The notes: a model not told the origin generated them from the letters alone. DNA of 64,000 bases from Kordiimonadaceae bacterium (GCA_024236295.1 JACKKT010000001.1:1-64000), one strand, 5' to 3'. Numbered from the stretch's first letter, positions 8,764 through 18,890 are shown. Translations and numbers: made by a program.

Positions 8764-10092
8764 TTACCGGTAATCTACAATGGCGTCACGCCTAAGGTCA
8801 CGCAGATGTCGTCTGGCTACAAGCTGGAGCCTGGATTGTGTCATGTTTTCAAGAACGGTATCAAATTCGGGAAGTTTAATTTCAGGAATATCTTTCGCGC
8901 ACAAAATAAAGCTTCTGTAACCGTCCTCTTCCTCGTAAAGTTTGGTTCCTTGGCCTATTTCCAAATTTAGAACTTCTTCTTTAGCTTCCTGAGGTAAATT
9001 TCCAACTTTAGTTGTACCAATTTCACCATCGGCAGTAGCGTTTAATGAAACACCATTTTCCTTATTTGCTTCACAAGCATTTGTATTTTTTACTTTTGGC
9101 AATACCAATTTATTCAGATCTTCCATTGTGGAATTTGGAAAATCATCTTTTGAGAAGTAAAGGAATTTAAGTGTTACGGCAATATCATCATCATTCAGAG
9201 TTAGAATTTTTCTTTTATTTGTAAGTTTGAGTATATATACGCCATCCTCTGTAATAATTGGTTCAGAGATTTCCCCTACTTTCATCTTTGGAAGTTCATT
9301 ACTAACTTCTTTTGGCAGTTCATTCTCCATTACCCAGCCCATATCACCGCCAACAGAGGCTGTTGAGGATTGTGAGAATTGTTGTGCAATACCTGAGAAT
9401 GGAGTGCCATCTATAAGCTGTTTATGTATGAGATTGGCGGAAGAAGCTACATCGTCCCGTTGTGCATTGTTTGTTATAAGAAGGAAAACTTCACTAACAT
9501 TATATTCAAACTTTCCTTTGTCGCGTTCAAGTTTATCCAGAAAATTCATCACTTCATCATCAGTTATATTTACCAACGGGCTAAGAAGTCCACCGACCAC
9601 CCTTTGCCAGGCGAGTGTTCCATTAATCTGGTTGACGAGAGTTTGTTTTTCAATCCCGGCATCTTTTAGTGCAGATTCAAGTTGTTCTGAAGTTAAATTG
9701 AATTGGCGAGCGTAGTTATTAAAAGCTTCTTCTAATTCGCTTTTTGATGCCAGTGCCTCGAACTTTTTTGCTTCCTCAATTTTAAGTTTGTCATCAATTA
9801 AGCCGTTCATCGCTTGAGTTTGGAGATTTTGTTCCTGTTCAGGTGTTAGTGATCTTGTCGGATTGGACAGATATAGTAATCTAGTACGCTGTTTAAGATC
9901 ATAAAGGGAAATTACCTGATCATTAACAATCGCAACAATTTGTTGAACATCTTGCAGATTGGCTTGGGGTTGCTGAGCTTTAAGTGTGGTATTCGAAAAC
10001 ACCAGTATTGGAAAGCATAATAAAAATAATTTTAATAATGAGAATTTATTAAATTTCGTAACCATATTCAATAGTAGCCTAACCTTACTCAC
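8764..10092 (-). CDS. surA: SurA-like periplasmic peptidyl-prolyl isomerase/chaperone
   Basis: 442 residues. The N-terminal signal sequence LLKLFLLCFPILVFSNTTLKAQ is followed by a SurA N-domain (IVAIVNDQVISLYDLKQR) and a parvulin domain at ~195-295 (FSQSSTASVGGDMGW, LPKMKVGEISEPI). A degenerate second parvulin-like part runs to the C-terminus. SurA escorts outer-membrane proteins, including LptD, through the periplasm, which fits its position directly after lptD. The longest frame starts at a GTG (10092) without a clear ribosome binding site; ATG at 10065 would give a shorter, more typical signal peptide. Confidence 0.9.
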   Translation of the reverse strand: MSKVRLLLNMVTKFNKFSLLKLFLLCFPILVFSNTTLKAQQPQANLQDVQQIVAIVNDQVISLYDLKQRTRLLYLSNPTRSLTPEQEQNLQTQAMNGLIDDKLKIEEAKKFEALASKSELEEAFNNYARQFNLTSEQLESALKDAGIEKQTLVNQINGTLAWQRVVGGLLSPLVNITDDEVMNFLDKLERDKGKFEYNVSEVFLLITNNAQRDDVASSANLIHKQLIDGTPFSGIAQQFSQSSTASVGGDMGWVMENELPKEVSNELPKMKVGEISEPIITEDGVYILKLTNKRKILTLNDDDIAVTLKFLYFSKDDFPNSTMEDLNKLVLPKVKNTNACEANKENGVSLNATADGEIGTTKVGNLPQEAKEEVLNLEIGQGTKLYEEEDGYRSFILCAKDIPEIKLPEFDTVLENMTQSRLQLVARRHLRDLRRDAIVDYR

Positions 10093-10187
10093 TTAATTAT
10101 TATTAAAAATTCTTTATATAACGAATTAATCGTGTGTTCTATAATTATGTTGAAAATTATGGTCATTTTGTGCCTAAAACATATATT

Positions 10188-12377
10188 TTAACCAAGATTT
10201 TTCAGTATAATACGGAAATGAACGGTACTTGACGGGGCAATATCGCGGTCAGTTGTGAAACGTCTTTCATAACTTAATCCAAATTCAAGGCAGTCATCAT
10301 GATATACCAGCCCGGCATCATAGGAAATGGTTTTACTATTTAAAATGTCCTTAATCCAGCTTCCTTGTAAGGCCCATTTCTTGTCAAAATTGATTTTCAT
10401 TCCTGTCCCGATTTCACGGCGGTTTTCAAGCTCTGTTCCTATTAGTCTGCTGCCATCATTTAGATCCAGATCAAGATAACGGACGGAAAGTTTCAACCAA
10501 TCAGGCCCGGTAGATAGAATAAGCTCGTTTCTTCTGAGTTGGAAGGTGCGTTTATCAAGCCTGAATCTGTGCACATAATCAATCCAGTCGCCAACTGATA
10601 CATCAATACGTCCAACAAGGTCAGACGCTTTTCCCTCATATCCGGAGCCGACTGGAAAGGTTTCTGTATTGTTAAGTCTGACTGATTGTCCAATTGTGGC
10701 GATCATATTGATATTATCGGTATATAAATTATAACGGAGACCAAAATTTACCCGTGTTCCACCTTCCCATCGATCATATCCATTAAACCGGTTGTGACTG
10801 AACAGGTTGTTTTCATCAAATTCAAAATTGCGGCTGTCCTCGTTTGCAAAATTGATTACATTTTCAGGTAAATTGGGTTTTGTAGGTGCCACTATGATCG
10901 AAAACATTGGTTCAATGACCTGACTGGTTTTTCCCGCCGACTTTAAAAACGGCATACGCCAGTCAAGGGCCAGTTTTGGCAAAATTCTTGAATGTGTGCC
11001 ATCAACCCCGGCATATTGGCTCTGGTCAGGCATGATTGAGTTACTGTTGTTATAAAGATCGCTTCGCACAGAAGCGGTAAGGGTATAAAAGTCACCTAAA
11101 TCTGATTGAAAAGGAACCGCCCATGTTGCTTTTGTACTCAGCCGGCGGCTTCGCATACCATCAATCCGGTAAATCTGGACACCGCTGGCATCGAATTTAA
11201 GCGTACTGTTAATAAAGCCTGTATCTTTATTCACATTAATATCAAAGGACGGCAAGGCCTGTCCGGTAAGTCCAAAATCGTCCTCTTCATCAAGGCCCTG
11301 GAAGACATAAGTTCCGACTGTAGCATAATTTTGATCCCAGAAGCGCTCAAGTTTTACATGGCTTTCAAGAACGTCCGATCTGTCATCATAATATCGTCTG
11401 AGATAAGTATCATCACTGACCCAGTTTACTGCATAATCCCATTGCCAGTCTCCACCGAGATTATCGAGACTGGGTAAATCAAATTCACCCTTTGAAAATA
11501 TATGGCCACGAAGTTCATGGTCGCCTGTTTTTTGAAAGTTGTTGTCCCGTTCATTAACGTTTGCGACGGAGGCTAATGTCGTGAACATACCATTGCTGGT
11601 GCGTTGCCGGTAATTACCGGCAAAAACGATACCTTCACGGCTGGTAATGATCGGCTCGAATGTAAAATCCTGATGGGGACTGATGTTAAAATAATAAGGA
11701 ATTTGGACAAAGGCACCAAGCTCGGTTGATCTTCCCAGTTTTGAAGGGGGTAATATTCCTGTTCTAGCCCTGACAGTCGGATCAGGGTGGGCAAAATAAG
11801 GTGAATAAAGAATGGGGATACCGGCAATTTCAAGCCTGACATTTTTATATTTTATGGTTTTATCATCTGAATCGTGGGTAATTTGATCAGCCCTGATCTG
11901 CCAGGTCGGCTTTTCATTGCCGTCCTCCATACACATTTCACAGGGTGTATAGATAGCGTTTTGTAGAATAGTAAGCTGTCCTTCACGTTCACCACTTCTC
12001 GCGATCAGCTTTGAACCGTCCGTAAAAATGACCCTTGTATGATTTATAAAACCCTGTTTTAAGTCACCATTCAGAGTGGCATCCTGCATATATAAAATAT
12101 TGCCGGATGGTTCTTTGATGGTAATGCCACCTGCTGCTTTTACTTCCCCGGTATTAACATCATAGGTAATTGTTTCAGCCGTCAGGCTATTGCCATTCTG
12201 GTTCAAAATGACATTGCCACTGGCAGTGATGATATTGGTTTTCTGATCGTAAACCACCTTGTCTGCTGCAAAATTAATTTGTTGTGAGCTGCCCGCAGAA
12301 CTTTGGGCCTGAGAAAATGACAGGCCCATCAGGAATAACACTATAGCGATACTGATTATATGGTTCGTTTTATTCAT
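10188..12377 (-). CDS. lptD: LPS-assembly protein LptD
   Basis: 729 residues. This is the outer-membrane beta-barrel that inserts lipopolysaccharide into the outer leaflet. A signal peptide (~1-25) precedes an OstA/LptA-like N-domain at ~33-135 (FAADKVVYDQKTNIITASGN) and a large barrel from ~190 to the C-terminus. A C-x-x-C pair (YTPCEMC, Cys146 and Cys149) and a C-terminal Cys in YHDDCLEFG could form the disulfides that LptD needs. It heads the minus-strand block and is divergent from pepA. In many alphaproteobacteria lptF and lptG sit between pepA and lptD; here only 157 non-coding bases separate them. Confidence 0.94.
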   Translation of the reverse strand: MNKTNHIISIAIVLFLMGLSFSQAQSSAGSSQQINFAADKVVYDQKTNIITASGNVILNQNGNSLTAETITYDVNTGEVKAAGGITIKEPSGNILYMQDATLNGDLKQGFINHTRVIFTDGSKLIARSGEREGQLTILQNAIYTPCEMCMEDGNEKPTWQIRADQITHDSDDKTIKYKNVRLEIAGIPILYSPYFAHPDPTVRARTGILPPSKLGRSTELGAFVQIPYYFNISPHQDFTFEPIITSREGIVFAGNYRQRTSNGMFTTLASVANVNERDNNFQKTGDHELRGHIFSKGEFDLPSLDNLGGDWQWDYAVNWVSDDTYLRRYYDDRSDVLESHVKLERFWDQNYATVGTYVFQGLDEEDDFGLTGQALPSFDINVNKDTGFINSTLKFDASGVQIYRIDGMRSRRLSTKATWAVPFQSDLGDFYTLTASVRSDLYNNSNSIMPDQSQYAGVDGTHSRILPKLALDWRMPFLKSAGKTSQVIEPMFSIIVAPTKPNLPENVINFANEDSRNFEFDENNLFSHNRFNGYDRWEGGTRVNFGLRYNLYTDNINMIATIGQSVRLNNTETFPVGSGYEGKASDLVGRIDVSVGDWIDYVHRFRLDKRTFQLRRNELILSTGPDWLKLSVRYLDLDLNDGSRLIGTELENRREIGTGMKINFDKKWALQGSWIKDILNSKTISYDAGLVYHDDCLEFGLSYERRFTTDRDIAPSSTVHFRIILKNLG

Positions 12378-12534
12378 GCGGTTCTATTACATATTTTGTT
12401 TCGATGGTATAGTGAATTAAACGAAAATCCACAATATTATTATCTATTTCCCTTGATAACATCCTATCCTATCTTTATCTCTTGAAGTAGTGAATTCCTA
12501 TATTGGCCAAGCAAGACTAAATTGAGGCATAAAA

Positions 12535-14016
12535 ATGAAAATAAAGTTTATAGAAACTACCGAAGACAATAACAACATTGAAGGCGCTTTAGCTGTCTTT
12601 GCTTATAGTGAAGATAAAAGCTTTGTCCTAGCACCGACGACAGAAACACTTGATAAACAAACATCAGGGGCCATAACACGTGCGGCAAATTCAAGCAATT
12701 TTAAAGGCAAATTTGGCGAAATGGTTGAAATTCTTGCACCGTCCGGTATTAAGGCAAGCCGTATTCTGTTGGTTGGGCTTGGGAATAGTGAAAAATTTGA
12801 CAGTCAACAGGCCGAAAAAATCGGCGGTAAAATAATTGTCAAATTAATGTATTCGGGCGAAAAAAATCTCACTGTTTTTGCAAAAACTAATGCTGCTTCA
12901 GGGGCCTTCGGGGCCATTCTGCGGGCATATAAATTTGATAAATATTATACAACTGAAAAAAATATTAAAAAACCGTCGCTTGAACAAGTTACTTTGGTTA
13001 CGGATGGGGCGGCCGATGCTAAGAAAGAATTTAAAGTCCTCGAAAAAATTGCAGACGGGGTCATTTTTGCGCGAAATCTGGTTACCGAACCGGGAAATGT
13101 CATTTATCCCGAAAGCTATGCAGAGCAGATCAAAGAACTGACAAAATTGGGTGTGGATGTAAAAATTCTTGACGAAAAAGCCATGGATGCACTGGGGATG
13201 GAAGCCCTGCTAGGTGTTGGTCAGGGAAGTGCCAGCCAAAGCCTGATGGTGATCATGAAATGGAACGGTTCAAAAAATAAAAAGGAAAAACCAGTCGCGC
13301 TTATCGGTAAAGGGGTTACCTTTGATACAGGTGGTATCTCATTAAAACCCGGTCCAGGCATGGAGGATATGAAATTTGATATGGGTGGCAGTGCCGCCGT
13401 TGTCGGTGCAATGAAGGCATTGGCGGGCCGTAAGGCTAAAGCAAACGTGATCGGCGTTGTAGGGTTGGTCGAAAATATGCCATCCAGCACGGCGCAGCGC
13501 CCTGGCGATGTGGTCAGTTCCATGTCCGGTCAGACCATTGAAGTCATTAATACGGATGCCGAAGGTCGGTTGGTGCTTGCCGATTGTCTCTGGTACACAC
13601 AGGAAAAATTCAAACCAAAATTTATGATTGATCTTGCCACACTGACCGGTGCAATGATGATTGCCTTGGGGCAGGATTATGCAGGTATTTTTTCAAATAA
13701 TGATGAACTTTGCGAGCAGCTGACAGCGGCGGGTAAAGCTGTTGATGAACCTGTCTGGCGCATGCCGATAGGTGATAGCTATGATGCTCTGATTAATTCC
13801 GATATAGCGGATATGAAAAATGTCGGTGGTAAATATGCGGGTAGTATCACGGCGGCTCAGTTTTTGCAGCGTTTTGTCAATGATACGCCCTGGGTTCATA
13901 TTGATATTGCCGGTACAGCATGGCGGCAGAAACCTTCGGATGTCGCGGAAAAGGGGGCGACAGGATATGGTGTCCGGCTGCTGGACCGGTTAATCAGGGA
14001 TTATTATGAAGATTAA
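12535..14016 (+). CDS. pepA: Leucyl aminopeptidase (M17, cytosol aminopeptidase)
   Basis: 493 residues. It removes N-terminal residues from peptides; the family is hexameric with two metal ions. The metal and catalytic motifs are VTFDTGGISLKP near 263-274 and the M17 signature NTDAEGRLVLAD near 338-349. The C-terminal GTAWRQKPSDVAEKGATGYG is also typical. The ATG has GAGG 8 bases upstream. holC follows after 3 bp, the usual alphaproteobacterial pair. Confidence 0.96.
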   Translation: MKIKFIETTEDNNNIEGALAVFAYSEDKSFVLAPTTETLDKQTSGAITRAANSSNFKGKFGEMVEILAPSGIKASRILLVGLGNSEKFDSQQAEKIGGKIIVKLMYSGEKNLTVFAKTNAASGAFGAILRAYKFDKYYTTEKNIKKPSLEQVTLVTDGAADAKKEFKVLEKIADGVIFARNLVTEPGNVIYPESYAEQIKELTKLGVDVKILDEKAMDALGMEALLGVGQGSASQSLMVIMKWNGSKNKKEKPVALIGKGVTFDTGGISLKPGPGMEDMKFDMGGSAAVVGAMKALAGRKAKANVIGVVGLVENMPSSTAQRPGDVVSSMSGQTIEVINTDAEGRLVLADCLWYTQEKFKPKFMIDLATLTGAMMIALGQDYAGIFSNNDELCEQLTAAGKAVDEPVWRMPIGDSYDALINSDIADMKNVGGKYAGSITAAQFLQRFVNDTPWVHIDIAGTAWRQKPSDVAEKGATGYGVRLLDRLIRDYYED

Positions 14017-14019
14017 TTC

Positions 14020-14466
14020 ATGGAAATCAGTTTTTATCATCTGACACGACAGCCGCTGATGGTTGCTTTGCCAAAACTGCTTAGTAAAGTTGTGGAGGCA
14101 AAGATGAAGGCGGTGGTGAAAGTGCCCGGTCCGATTGAAATGGATGATCTGGATCAGGCACTTTGGACGTTTGACAAAGATAGCTTTCTTGCCCACGGGA
14201 CAGAAAAAAGCAAATTTCCGGAAGATCAACCCATCTATATTACAACGGCTGATGATAATCCTGCTTCCGCCGAAGTGCTGGTGTTAACAGACGGAACGAC
14301 CACTTCAATCCTGCAAGGTTATAAACGGGTTCTGGAAATGTTTGATGGCAACAACCCCACAGTGGTTGAGCAGGCAAGGGCGCGTTGGACTGCTTATAAA
14401 TATGATGGATATACCCTTAGTTATTATCAACAGAGCGATACAGGGGGCTGGACAAAGAAAGCCTGA
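14020..14466 (+). CDS. holC: DNA polymerase III chi subunit
   Basis: 148 residues. Chi (HolC) links the clamp loader to single-strand binding protein. The pattern is typical of the family: MEISFYHLTRQPL at the N-terminus, an LDQALWTFDKDSFLAHG segment (W-T-x-x-x-x-x-F-x-P/A-H) and a central NPASAEVLVL strand. It lies 3 bp after pepA, a common pairing in alphaproteobacteria. It is convergent with the ABC-F gene (5-bp gap). Confidence 0.9.
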   Translation: MEISFYHLTRQPLMVALPKLLSKVVEAKMKAVVKVPGPIEMDDLDQALWTFDKDSFLAHGTEKSKFPEDQPIYITTADDNPASAEVLVLTDGTTTSILQGYKRVLEMFDGNNPTVVEQARARWTAYKYDGYTLSYYQQSDTGGWTKKA

Positions 14467-14471
14467 TTTTG

Positions 14472-16340
14472 TTATCGGTTTAGCATTTCTTCCAGCTCAA
14501 GCCATTTTTCTTCGGCATCTTTCAATTTATGGTCCAATTCACTTTTTTCACGCGTGAACTGTTTTAACGCTCTTCCAGCAGCAGGATCCTTTTTGTCATA
14601 AAGCTTCGGGTTGCTAAGCGCCTTATTATATTTTTCAATTTCACGGCTCAGATAGTCCACCCGTCTTTCCGCTTCGGCAATCTGGTCTTTAAGAACGCGT
14701 TGATCTATTTGTGGCTCACTCTTTTTGGCCTTTTTCTTGATTATCGGTTTTGGAGGCTCTTTTTTATCCACACCGGTTTTCTTGCCGATCACCAGATTTT
14801 TATAATCATTGATATCACCGTCGAAATCATGAACGCCACCATTTTCAACAACCATGATACGGTCAGCACAGGCTTCAACAAGATAGCTGTCATGGCTGAT
14901 AATGATAACGGCACCTTCATAGTCGTTAATCGCATGAATAAGCGACTGACGGCTATCCATATCCAGATGGTTGGTTGGTTCGTCAAGGATAATCATTTGC
15001 GGCGCATTAAAACTCATCAATGCAAATAAAAGACGCGCTTTTTCACCACCGGACATGGTGGAGATTTTATTGGCTGCTTTATCAACGCCAAATCCAAAAC
15101 CGCCAAGTCGGGCCCGAACCTGTGTTTCGGTTGCTCCTTTCATCAGGCGGGCCAGATGGGAAATGGGGGTACCATTCGGGTCCAGTTCATCCTGCTGATG
15201 CTGTGCAAAATAACCAATACCAAGTTTGCGGGAGCGGTTTATGGTGCCTTCCATAGGCTTCAACCTGTCTGAAAGCAGTTTGGCAAAAGTTGATTTGCCG
15301 TTGCCGTTCTGACCAAGCAGGGCGATGCGGTCTTCCATATCTATCCGTAAGGATAAATTTCTTAAGATCGGTTTACCCGTCTCATAACCAACAGCCAGAT
15401 TTTCCATGGAAATCAGTGGTGGTGCCAGCTCAACAGGATTAGGAAAATTAAACTGAACCGTATGTTCTTCGGCAAGCGCGGCAAGCGGTTCCATTCGTTC
15501 CAGCATTTTTATGCGGCTTTGTGCCTGTTTGGCTTTGCTGGCCTTATAGCGGAAACGGTCAATATATTTCTGGATATGGGCGCGCTCAAGTTCCTGTTTT
15601 TTAATTGCCGCACGCTGAAGCTCGCGCTGCTCGCGGTAGGTTTTTTCAAACTTGTCAAAATTCCCGCCATAATAGGTCAGATTACGTGCTTCCAGATGAA
15701 CAATTGCATTTGCCGAACTGTTCAGAAGATCCCGGTCATGGCTGATGATCAGAACAGTATAGGGATAGTTTTTAATGAAATTTTCAAGCCATAAAACCCC
15801 TTCCAGGTCAAGATAGTTTGTCGGCTCGTCAAGCAGCAACAGGTCAGGCTGTGTAAAAAGGGTGCAGGCAAGGGCCACACGCATACGCCAGCCCCCTGAA
15901 AACTCACTACAGGGGCGGCGCTGTTCGGCATCATTAAAGCCGAGGCCTGATAATATACTGGCGGCACGGGCTTCGGCTTCATAGGCGCCAATATCCTGCA
16001 GCCTTTCATGAATTTCTGCAATACGGTGCGGATCTTTGCAGGTTTCCGCCTCGTGATGAAGTTCCACCAGTTCCGGATGTGCCGCAAGCACCGTATCAAG
16101 CAGGCTATCCGGTCCACCGGGCGCTTCCTGCGCGACCTGACCAACGGATGCGGATTTTCGAATACTGATCTGGCCGTCATCGGCTTCCAGTTCGCCGAGG
16201 ATCAGTTTATAAAGCGTGGTTTTGCCCGCACCGTTTTTCCCAACGATGCCGACTTTATGCCCGGCAGGAATAGTGACACTGGCTTTTTCCAGTAAAAGCT
16301 TTCCGGCGATACGATATGTGAGGTCCGTAATATGTAACAT
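14472..16340 (-). CDS. ABC-F family ATPase (YheS/Uup-like)
   Basis: 622 residues with no membrane segments. There are two ABC domains: Walker A GKNGAGKTTL and signature FSGGWRMR in the first, GQNGNGKSTF and MSGGEKARL in the second, each ending in LLDEPTN or ILDEPTN followed by LD. A linker rich in K/R lies between them. A C-terminal coiled-coil follows (~530-620, EAERRVDYLSREIEKYNKAL). ABC-F proteins act on ribosomes, resolving stalled translation. The length and the C-terminal coiled coil fit YheS or Uup rather than EttA; I cannot decide between them. It is divergent from ndk. Confidence 0.9.
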   Translation of the reverse strand: MLHITDLTYRIAGKLLLEKASVTIPAGHKVGIVGKNGAGKTTLYKLILGELEADDGQISIRKSASVGQVAQEAPGGPDSLLDTVLAAHPELVELHHEAETCKDPHRIAEIHERLQDIGAYEAEARAASILSGLGFNDAEQRRPCSEFSGGWRMRVALACTLFTQPDLLLLDEPTNYLDLEGVLWLENFIKNYPYTVLIISHDRDLLNSSANAIVHLEARNLTYYGGNFDKFEKTYREQRELQRAAIKKQELERAHIQKYIDRFRYKASKAKQAQSRIKMLERMEPLAALAEEHTVQFNFPNPVELAPPLISMENLAVGYETGKPILRNLSLRIDMEDRIALLGQNGNGKSTFAKLLSDRLKPMEGTINRSRKLGIGYFAQHQQDELDPNGTPISHLARLMKGATETQVRARLGGFGFGVDKAANKISTMSGGEKARLLFALMSFNAPQMIILDEPTNHLDMDSRQSLIHAINDYEGAVIIISHDSYLVEACADRIMVVENGGVHDFDGDINDYKNLVIGKKTGVDKKEPPKPIIKKKAKKSEPQIDQRVLKDQIAEAERRVDYLSREIEKYNKALSNPKLYDKKDPAAGRALKQFTREKSELDHKLKDAEEKWLELEEMLNR

Positions 16341-16388
16341 GCATGGGGTTTTATCAGGTAAACTGAAAATATCAATGGCAAATAATTA

Positions 16389-16417
16389 TTGAAGTTTTGC
16401 TAAATAACCACTATAAG
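16389..16417 (+). promoter_or_regulatory. Sigma-70-type promoter of ndk
   Basis: TTGAAG (16389-16394), 17-base spacer, TATAAG (16412-16417). The predicted start is ~16424, about 36 bases before the ndk ATG. This also shows that a longer in-frame ndk start at 16397 cannot be used, because it would precede the transcript. Confidence 0.65.
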
Positions 16418-16459
16418 GCGCGCCAACAGATTAAATTTCAAATACCAAGGATAAAAATT

Positions 16460-16882
16460 ATGGCTTTACAGCGTACATTTTCAATTATTAAGCCTGATGC
16501 TACAAAACGCAATCTTACAGGGGCTATCATTAAAAAACTTGAAGACGGCGGTCTTCGCGTTATTGCATCAAAACGGATCCGTATGAGCCGAGAAAAAGCA
16601 GAAGGGTTTTATGCTGTTCATAAAGACCGTCCATTTTTCGGTGAACTTGTTGATTTTATGATTTCAGAACCCGTTGTGGTTCAGGTGCTTGAAGGTGAAA
16701 ATGCCGTTGCCCGTAACCGCGAAATTATGGGTGCAACAAACCCTGCTGAGGCCGCAGACGGCACAATCCGTAAGGAATTTGCCCTTTCTATCGGTGAAAA
16801 TTCCGTTCATGGTTCAGACAGCCTTGAAAATGCGAAAATTGAAATTGAATATTTTTTCAATGATAAAGAGATCGTCGGTTAA
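16460..16882 (+). CDS. ndk: Nucleoside diphosphate kinase
   Basis: 140 residues, the family's usual length. It equilibrates NTPs and NDPs through a phosphohistidine. The motifs are QRTFSIIKPDATKRN at the N-terminus, the active-site NSVHGSDSLENA with the catalytic His near residue 117, and the Arg/Thr nucleotide contacts. The ATG at 16460 has AAGGA 8 bases upstream; an in-frame ATG at 16397 would add 21 atypical residues and lies upstream of the predicted transcription start. It is monocistronic: own promoter and terminator. Confidence 0.96.
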   Translation: MALQRTFSIIKPDATKRNLTGAIIKKLEDGGLRVIASKRIRMSREKAEGFYAVHKDRPFFGELVDFMISEPVVVQVLEGENAVARNREIMGATNPAEAADGTIRKEFALSIGENSVHGSDSLENAKIEIEYFFNDKEIVG

Positions 16883-16907
16883 TTCGGTTCATAAATAAAA
16901 AATTCTG

Positions 16908-16937
16908 AACCGCGTACCAATGGTGCGCGGTTTTTTT
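16908..16937 (+). terminator. ndk terminator
   Basis: AACCGCGTACC (16908-16918), loop AAT, GGTGCGCGGTT (16922-16932), with one T-G pair, then a T-run through 16937. It touches the stop codon of convergent purN. A competing 6-bp pair, CGGTTC (16885-16890) with GAACCG (16907-16912), could form instead. Confidence 0.88.
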
Positions 16938-17583
16938 ATTCCGGTATAGGATTTATTATTTTTTGAGTTGCATAGTTTGCATCACGGATAATAACTCTGC
17001 TGCCATCAACCTGTGTCCGGCCTTCCGCGACGAGCCTTAAGGCCTGCGGATAAATAATATGTTCCTGCGTCAGCACTTTTGCGGCCAGTGTATCGGCGTC
17101 ATCATCCGGGTTAATGGCAACTGCCGCCTGGATGATGATCGGGCCGTCATCGAGTTCCGGATTGACAAAATGGACGGTGCAGCCAGTAAAGCGTACTCCA
17201 GCTTCCAGCGCACGTTCCTGCGTATGAAGCCCTTTAAAACTCGGAAGCAGGGAAGGGTGAATATTAAGAATTTTATTTTTCCAGCGATTGACAAAGCGTG
17301 TATCAAGAATACGCATAAATCCGGCCAGACAAATAAGCTCAGTACCGCTTTCAAGCAGTGCTTCATGGAGTTTATCATCAAATTCTTCTCGGCTTTTATA
17401 GTCGCGATGATTGATGACTTTGGTGGGAATGCCTGCCTTTTCAGCACGTTCAAGTCCCTTTACACCGGGATTATTGGATATAACCAATGCGATACGGGCC
17501 GGGAAACTTTTATCAGCACAGGCATCAATCAGGGCCTGTAGATTGGTGCCGCCTCCCGAAATTAAAACCGCTACATTGACCAT
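16936..17583 (-). CDS. purN: Phosphoribosylglycinamide formyltransferase
   Basis: 215 residues. It transfers the formyl group from 10-formyl-THF to GAR in purine synthesis. The motifs are SGGGTNLQALIDA (phosphate loop), LAGFMRIL, HPSLLPSFKG and the catalytic GCTVHFVNPELDDGPII (His and Asp present). It sits 15 bp after purM, the standard purMN operon. Confidence 0.95.
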   Translation of the reverse strand: MVNVAVLISGGGTNLQALIDACADKSFPARIALVISNNPGVKGLERAEKAGIPTKVINHRDYKSREEFDDKLHEALLESGTELICLAGFMRILDTRFVNRWKNKILNIHPSLLPSFKGLHTQERALEAGVRFTGCTVHFVNPELDDGPIIIQAAVAINPDDDADTLAAKVLTQEHIIYPQALRLVAEGRTQVDGSRVIIRDANYATQKIINPIPE

Positions 17584-17598
17584 TCAAAACCCTTAATT

Positions 17599-18705
17599 TT
17601 AATGTGCTGATTTGGCAACCCAGGCATCAGCAAATCCCCAACTGCCCGGTTTGCCAGTGACTGTTGTTGAGGGTTCGCCTTCATTTTTGGCGCGAACTGT
17701 GCCGATGTTATAAACTTTTTCACCATTTTCTTCGAATATTTTGGTGGCCAGATCAGCTTTGTCGGCGGGTACGATGACTGCCATTCCGATACCACAGTTA
17801 AACGTTTTTGCCATTTCCTGTGGGCTGATATTTCCGGTTGTCCGAAGCCAGTCGAAGACCGGGGGTAGGGTCCAGAGACTAGCGTCAACATCGACGGTCA
17901 CGCCTTTGGGAAGAATGCGGGGAATATTTTCAACGAATCCGCCTCCGGTTATATGGCTAAGAGCTTTTATACAATCGGCTTTAAAAGCTTCAAGGCAGCT
18001 TTTTACATATATTTTTGTTGGGCAAAGTAGTGCTTCACCAAATGTTTTTCCGGCTTCAAATGAACAGGGATCATTATAGGATACGCCGGAAACTTCCACC
18101 AGTTTACGAACCAGAGAAAAGCCGTTTGAATGAACCCCGCTTGATGCGAGGCCTAGAACGACATCACCTTCACCAACAGATTTCCCATCAATCACTCGGT
18201 CCCGTTCGACGGCACCAACACAAAAACCGGCAAGGTCATAATCACCATCAGAATACATGCCCGGCATTTCGGCAGTTTCACCGCCTATAAGCGCAGCGCC
18301 TCCCTGACGGCATCCTTCCGCAATTCCTTCAATAATGGCCTTACCAACTTCGACAGAAAGATGCCCGGTCGCATAATAATCAAGGAAAAATAGCGGCTCC
18401 GCCCCCTGAACAATCAGATCATTCACACACATCGCAACAAGATCAATGCCGACAGTATCATGCTTGCCGCTTTCAATAGCGACTTTTAATTTTGTGCCGA
18501 CACCATCGGTCCCTGAAACAAGGATCGGGTCTTTAAACCCTGCCGCCTTTAAATCAAATAGGGCGCCAAAGCCGCCTAGTCCGGCATCGCATCCGGGTCT
18601 TTTTGTGGACGCCGCTGCTGGTTTAATCGCATCTACAAGGGCATTACCGGCATCAATATCGACACCAGCATCTTTATAACTGTATGATTTATTCTGGTCA
18701 GACAA
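17599..18705 (-). CDS. purM: Phosphoribosylformylglycinamidine cyclo-ligase (AIR synthetase)
   Basis: 368 residues. It closes the imidazole ring (FGAM to AIR) using ATP. SYKDAGVDIDAGN begins the protein. GTDGVGTKLKVA, VNDLIVQGAEPLFFLDYYA, GGETAEMPGMY and ITGGGFVENIPR are family motifs. The start read here is TTG at 18705 (TTG TCT GAC CAG), with no in-frame ATG nearby and only a weak GAAAG upstream. It is co-transcribed with purN and divergent from the DUF2066 gene. Confidence 0.95.
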   Translation of the reverse strand: MSDQNKSYSYKDAGVDIDAGNALVDAIKPAAASTKRPGCDAGLGGFGALFDLKAAGFKDPILVSGTDGVGTKLKVAIESGKHDTVGIDLVAMCVNDLIVQGAEPLFFLDYYATGHLSVEVGKAIIEGIAEGCRQGGAALIGGETAEMPGMYSDGDYDLAGFCVGAVERDRVIDGKSVGEGDVVLGLASSGVHSNGFSLVRKLVEVSGVSYNDPCSFEAGKTFGEALLCPTKIYVKSCLEAFKADCIKALSHITGGGFVENIPRILPKGVTVDVDASLWTLPPVFDWLRTTGNISPQEMAKTFNCGIGMAVIVPADKADLATKIFEENGEKVYNIGTVRAKNEGEPSTTVTGKPGSWGFADAWVAKSAH

Positions 18706-18890
18706 TTTTATGTACTTTCAATGGTATAATTTAATAAAACAGATATAAGGCCCCTTGGCAAAAAAGGCTATAGAAATATGACCTAAAATAAATTCTGTCT
18801 GTTGCAATGATTATGTAACATAAGATATTTATAGTATATGCCATAGTCATGACATGATAGGGTATTAAAGTAAGTTGATTTCAACAATTA

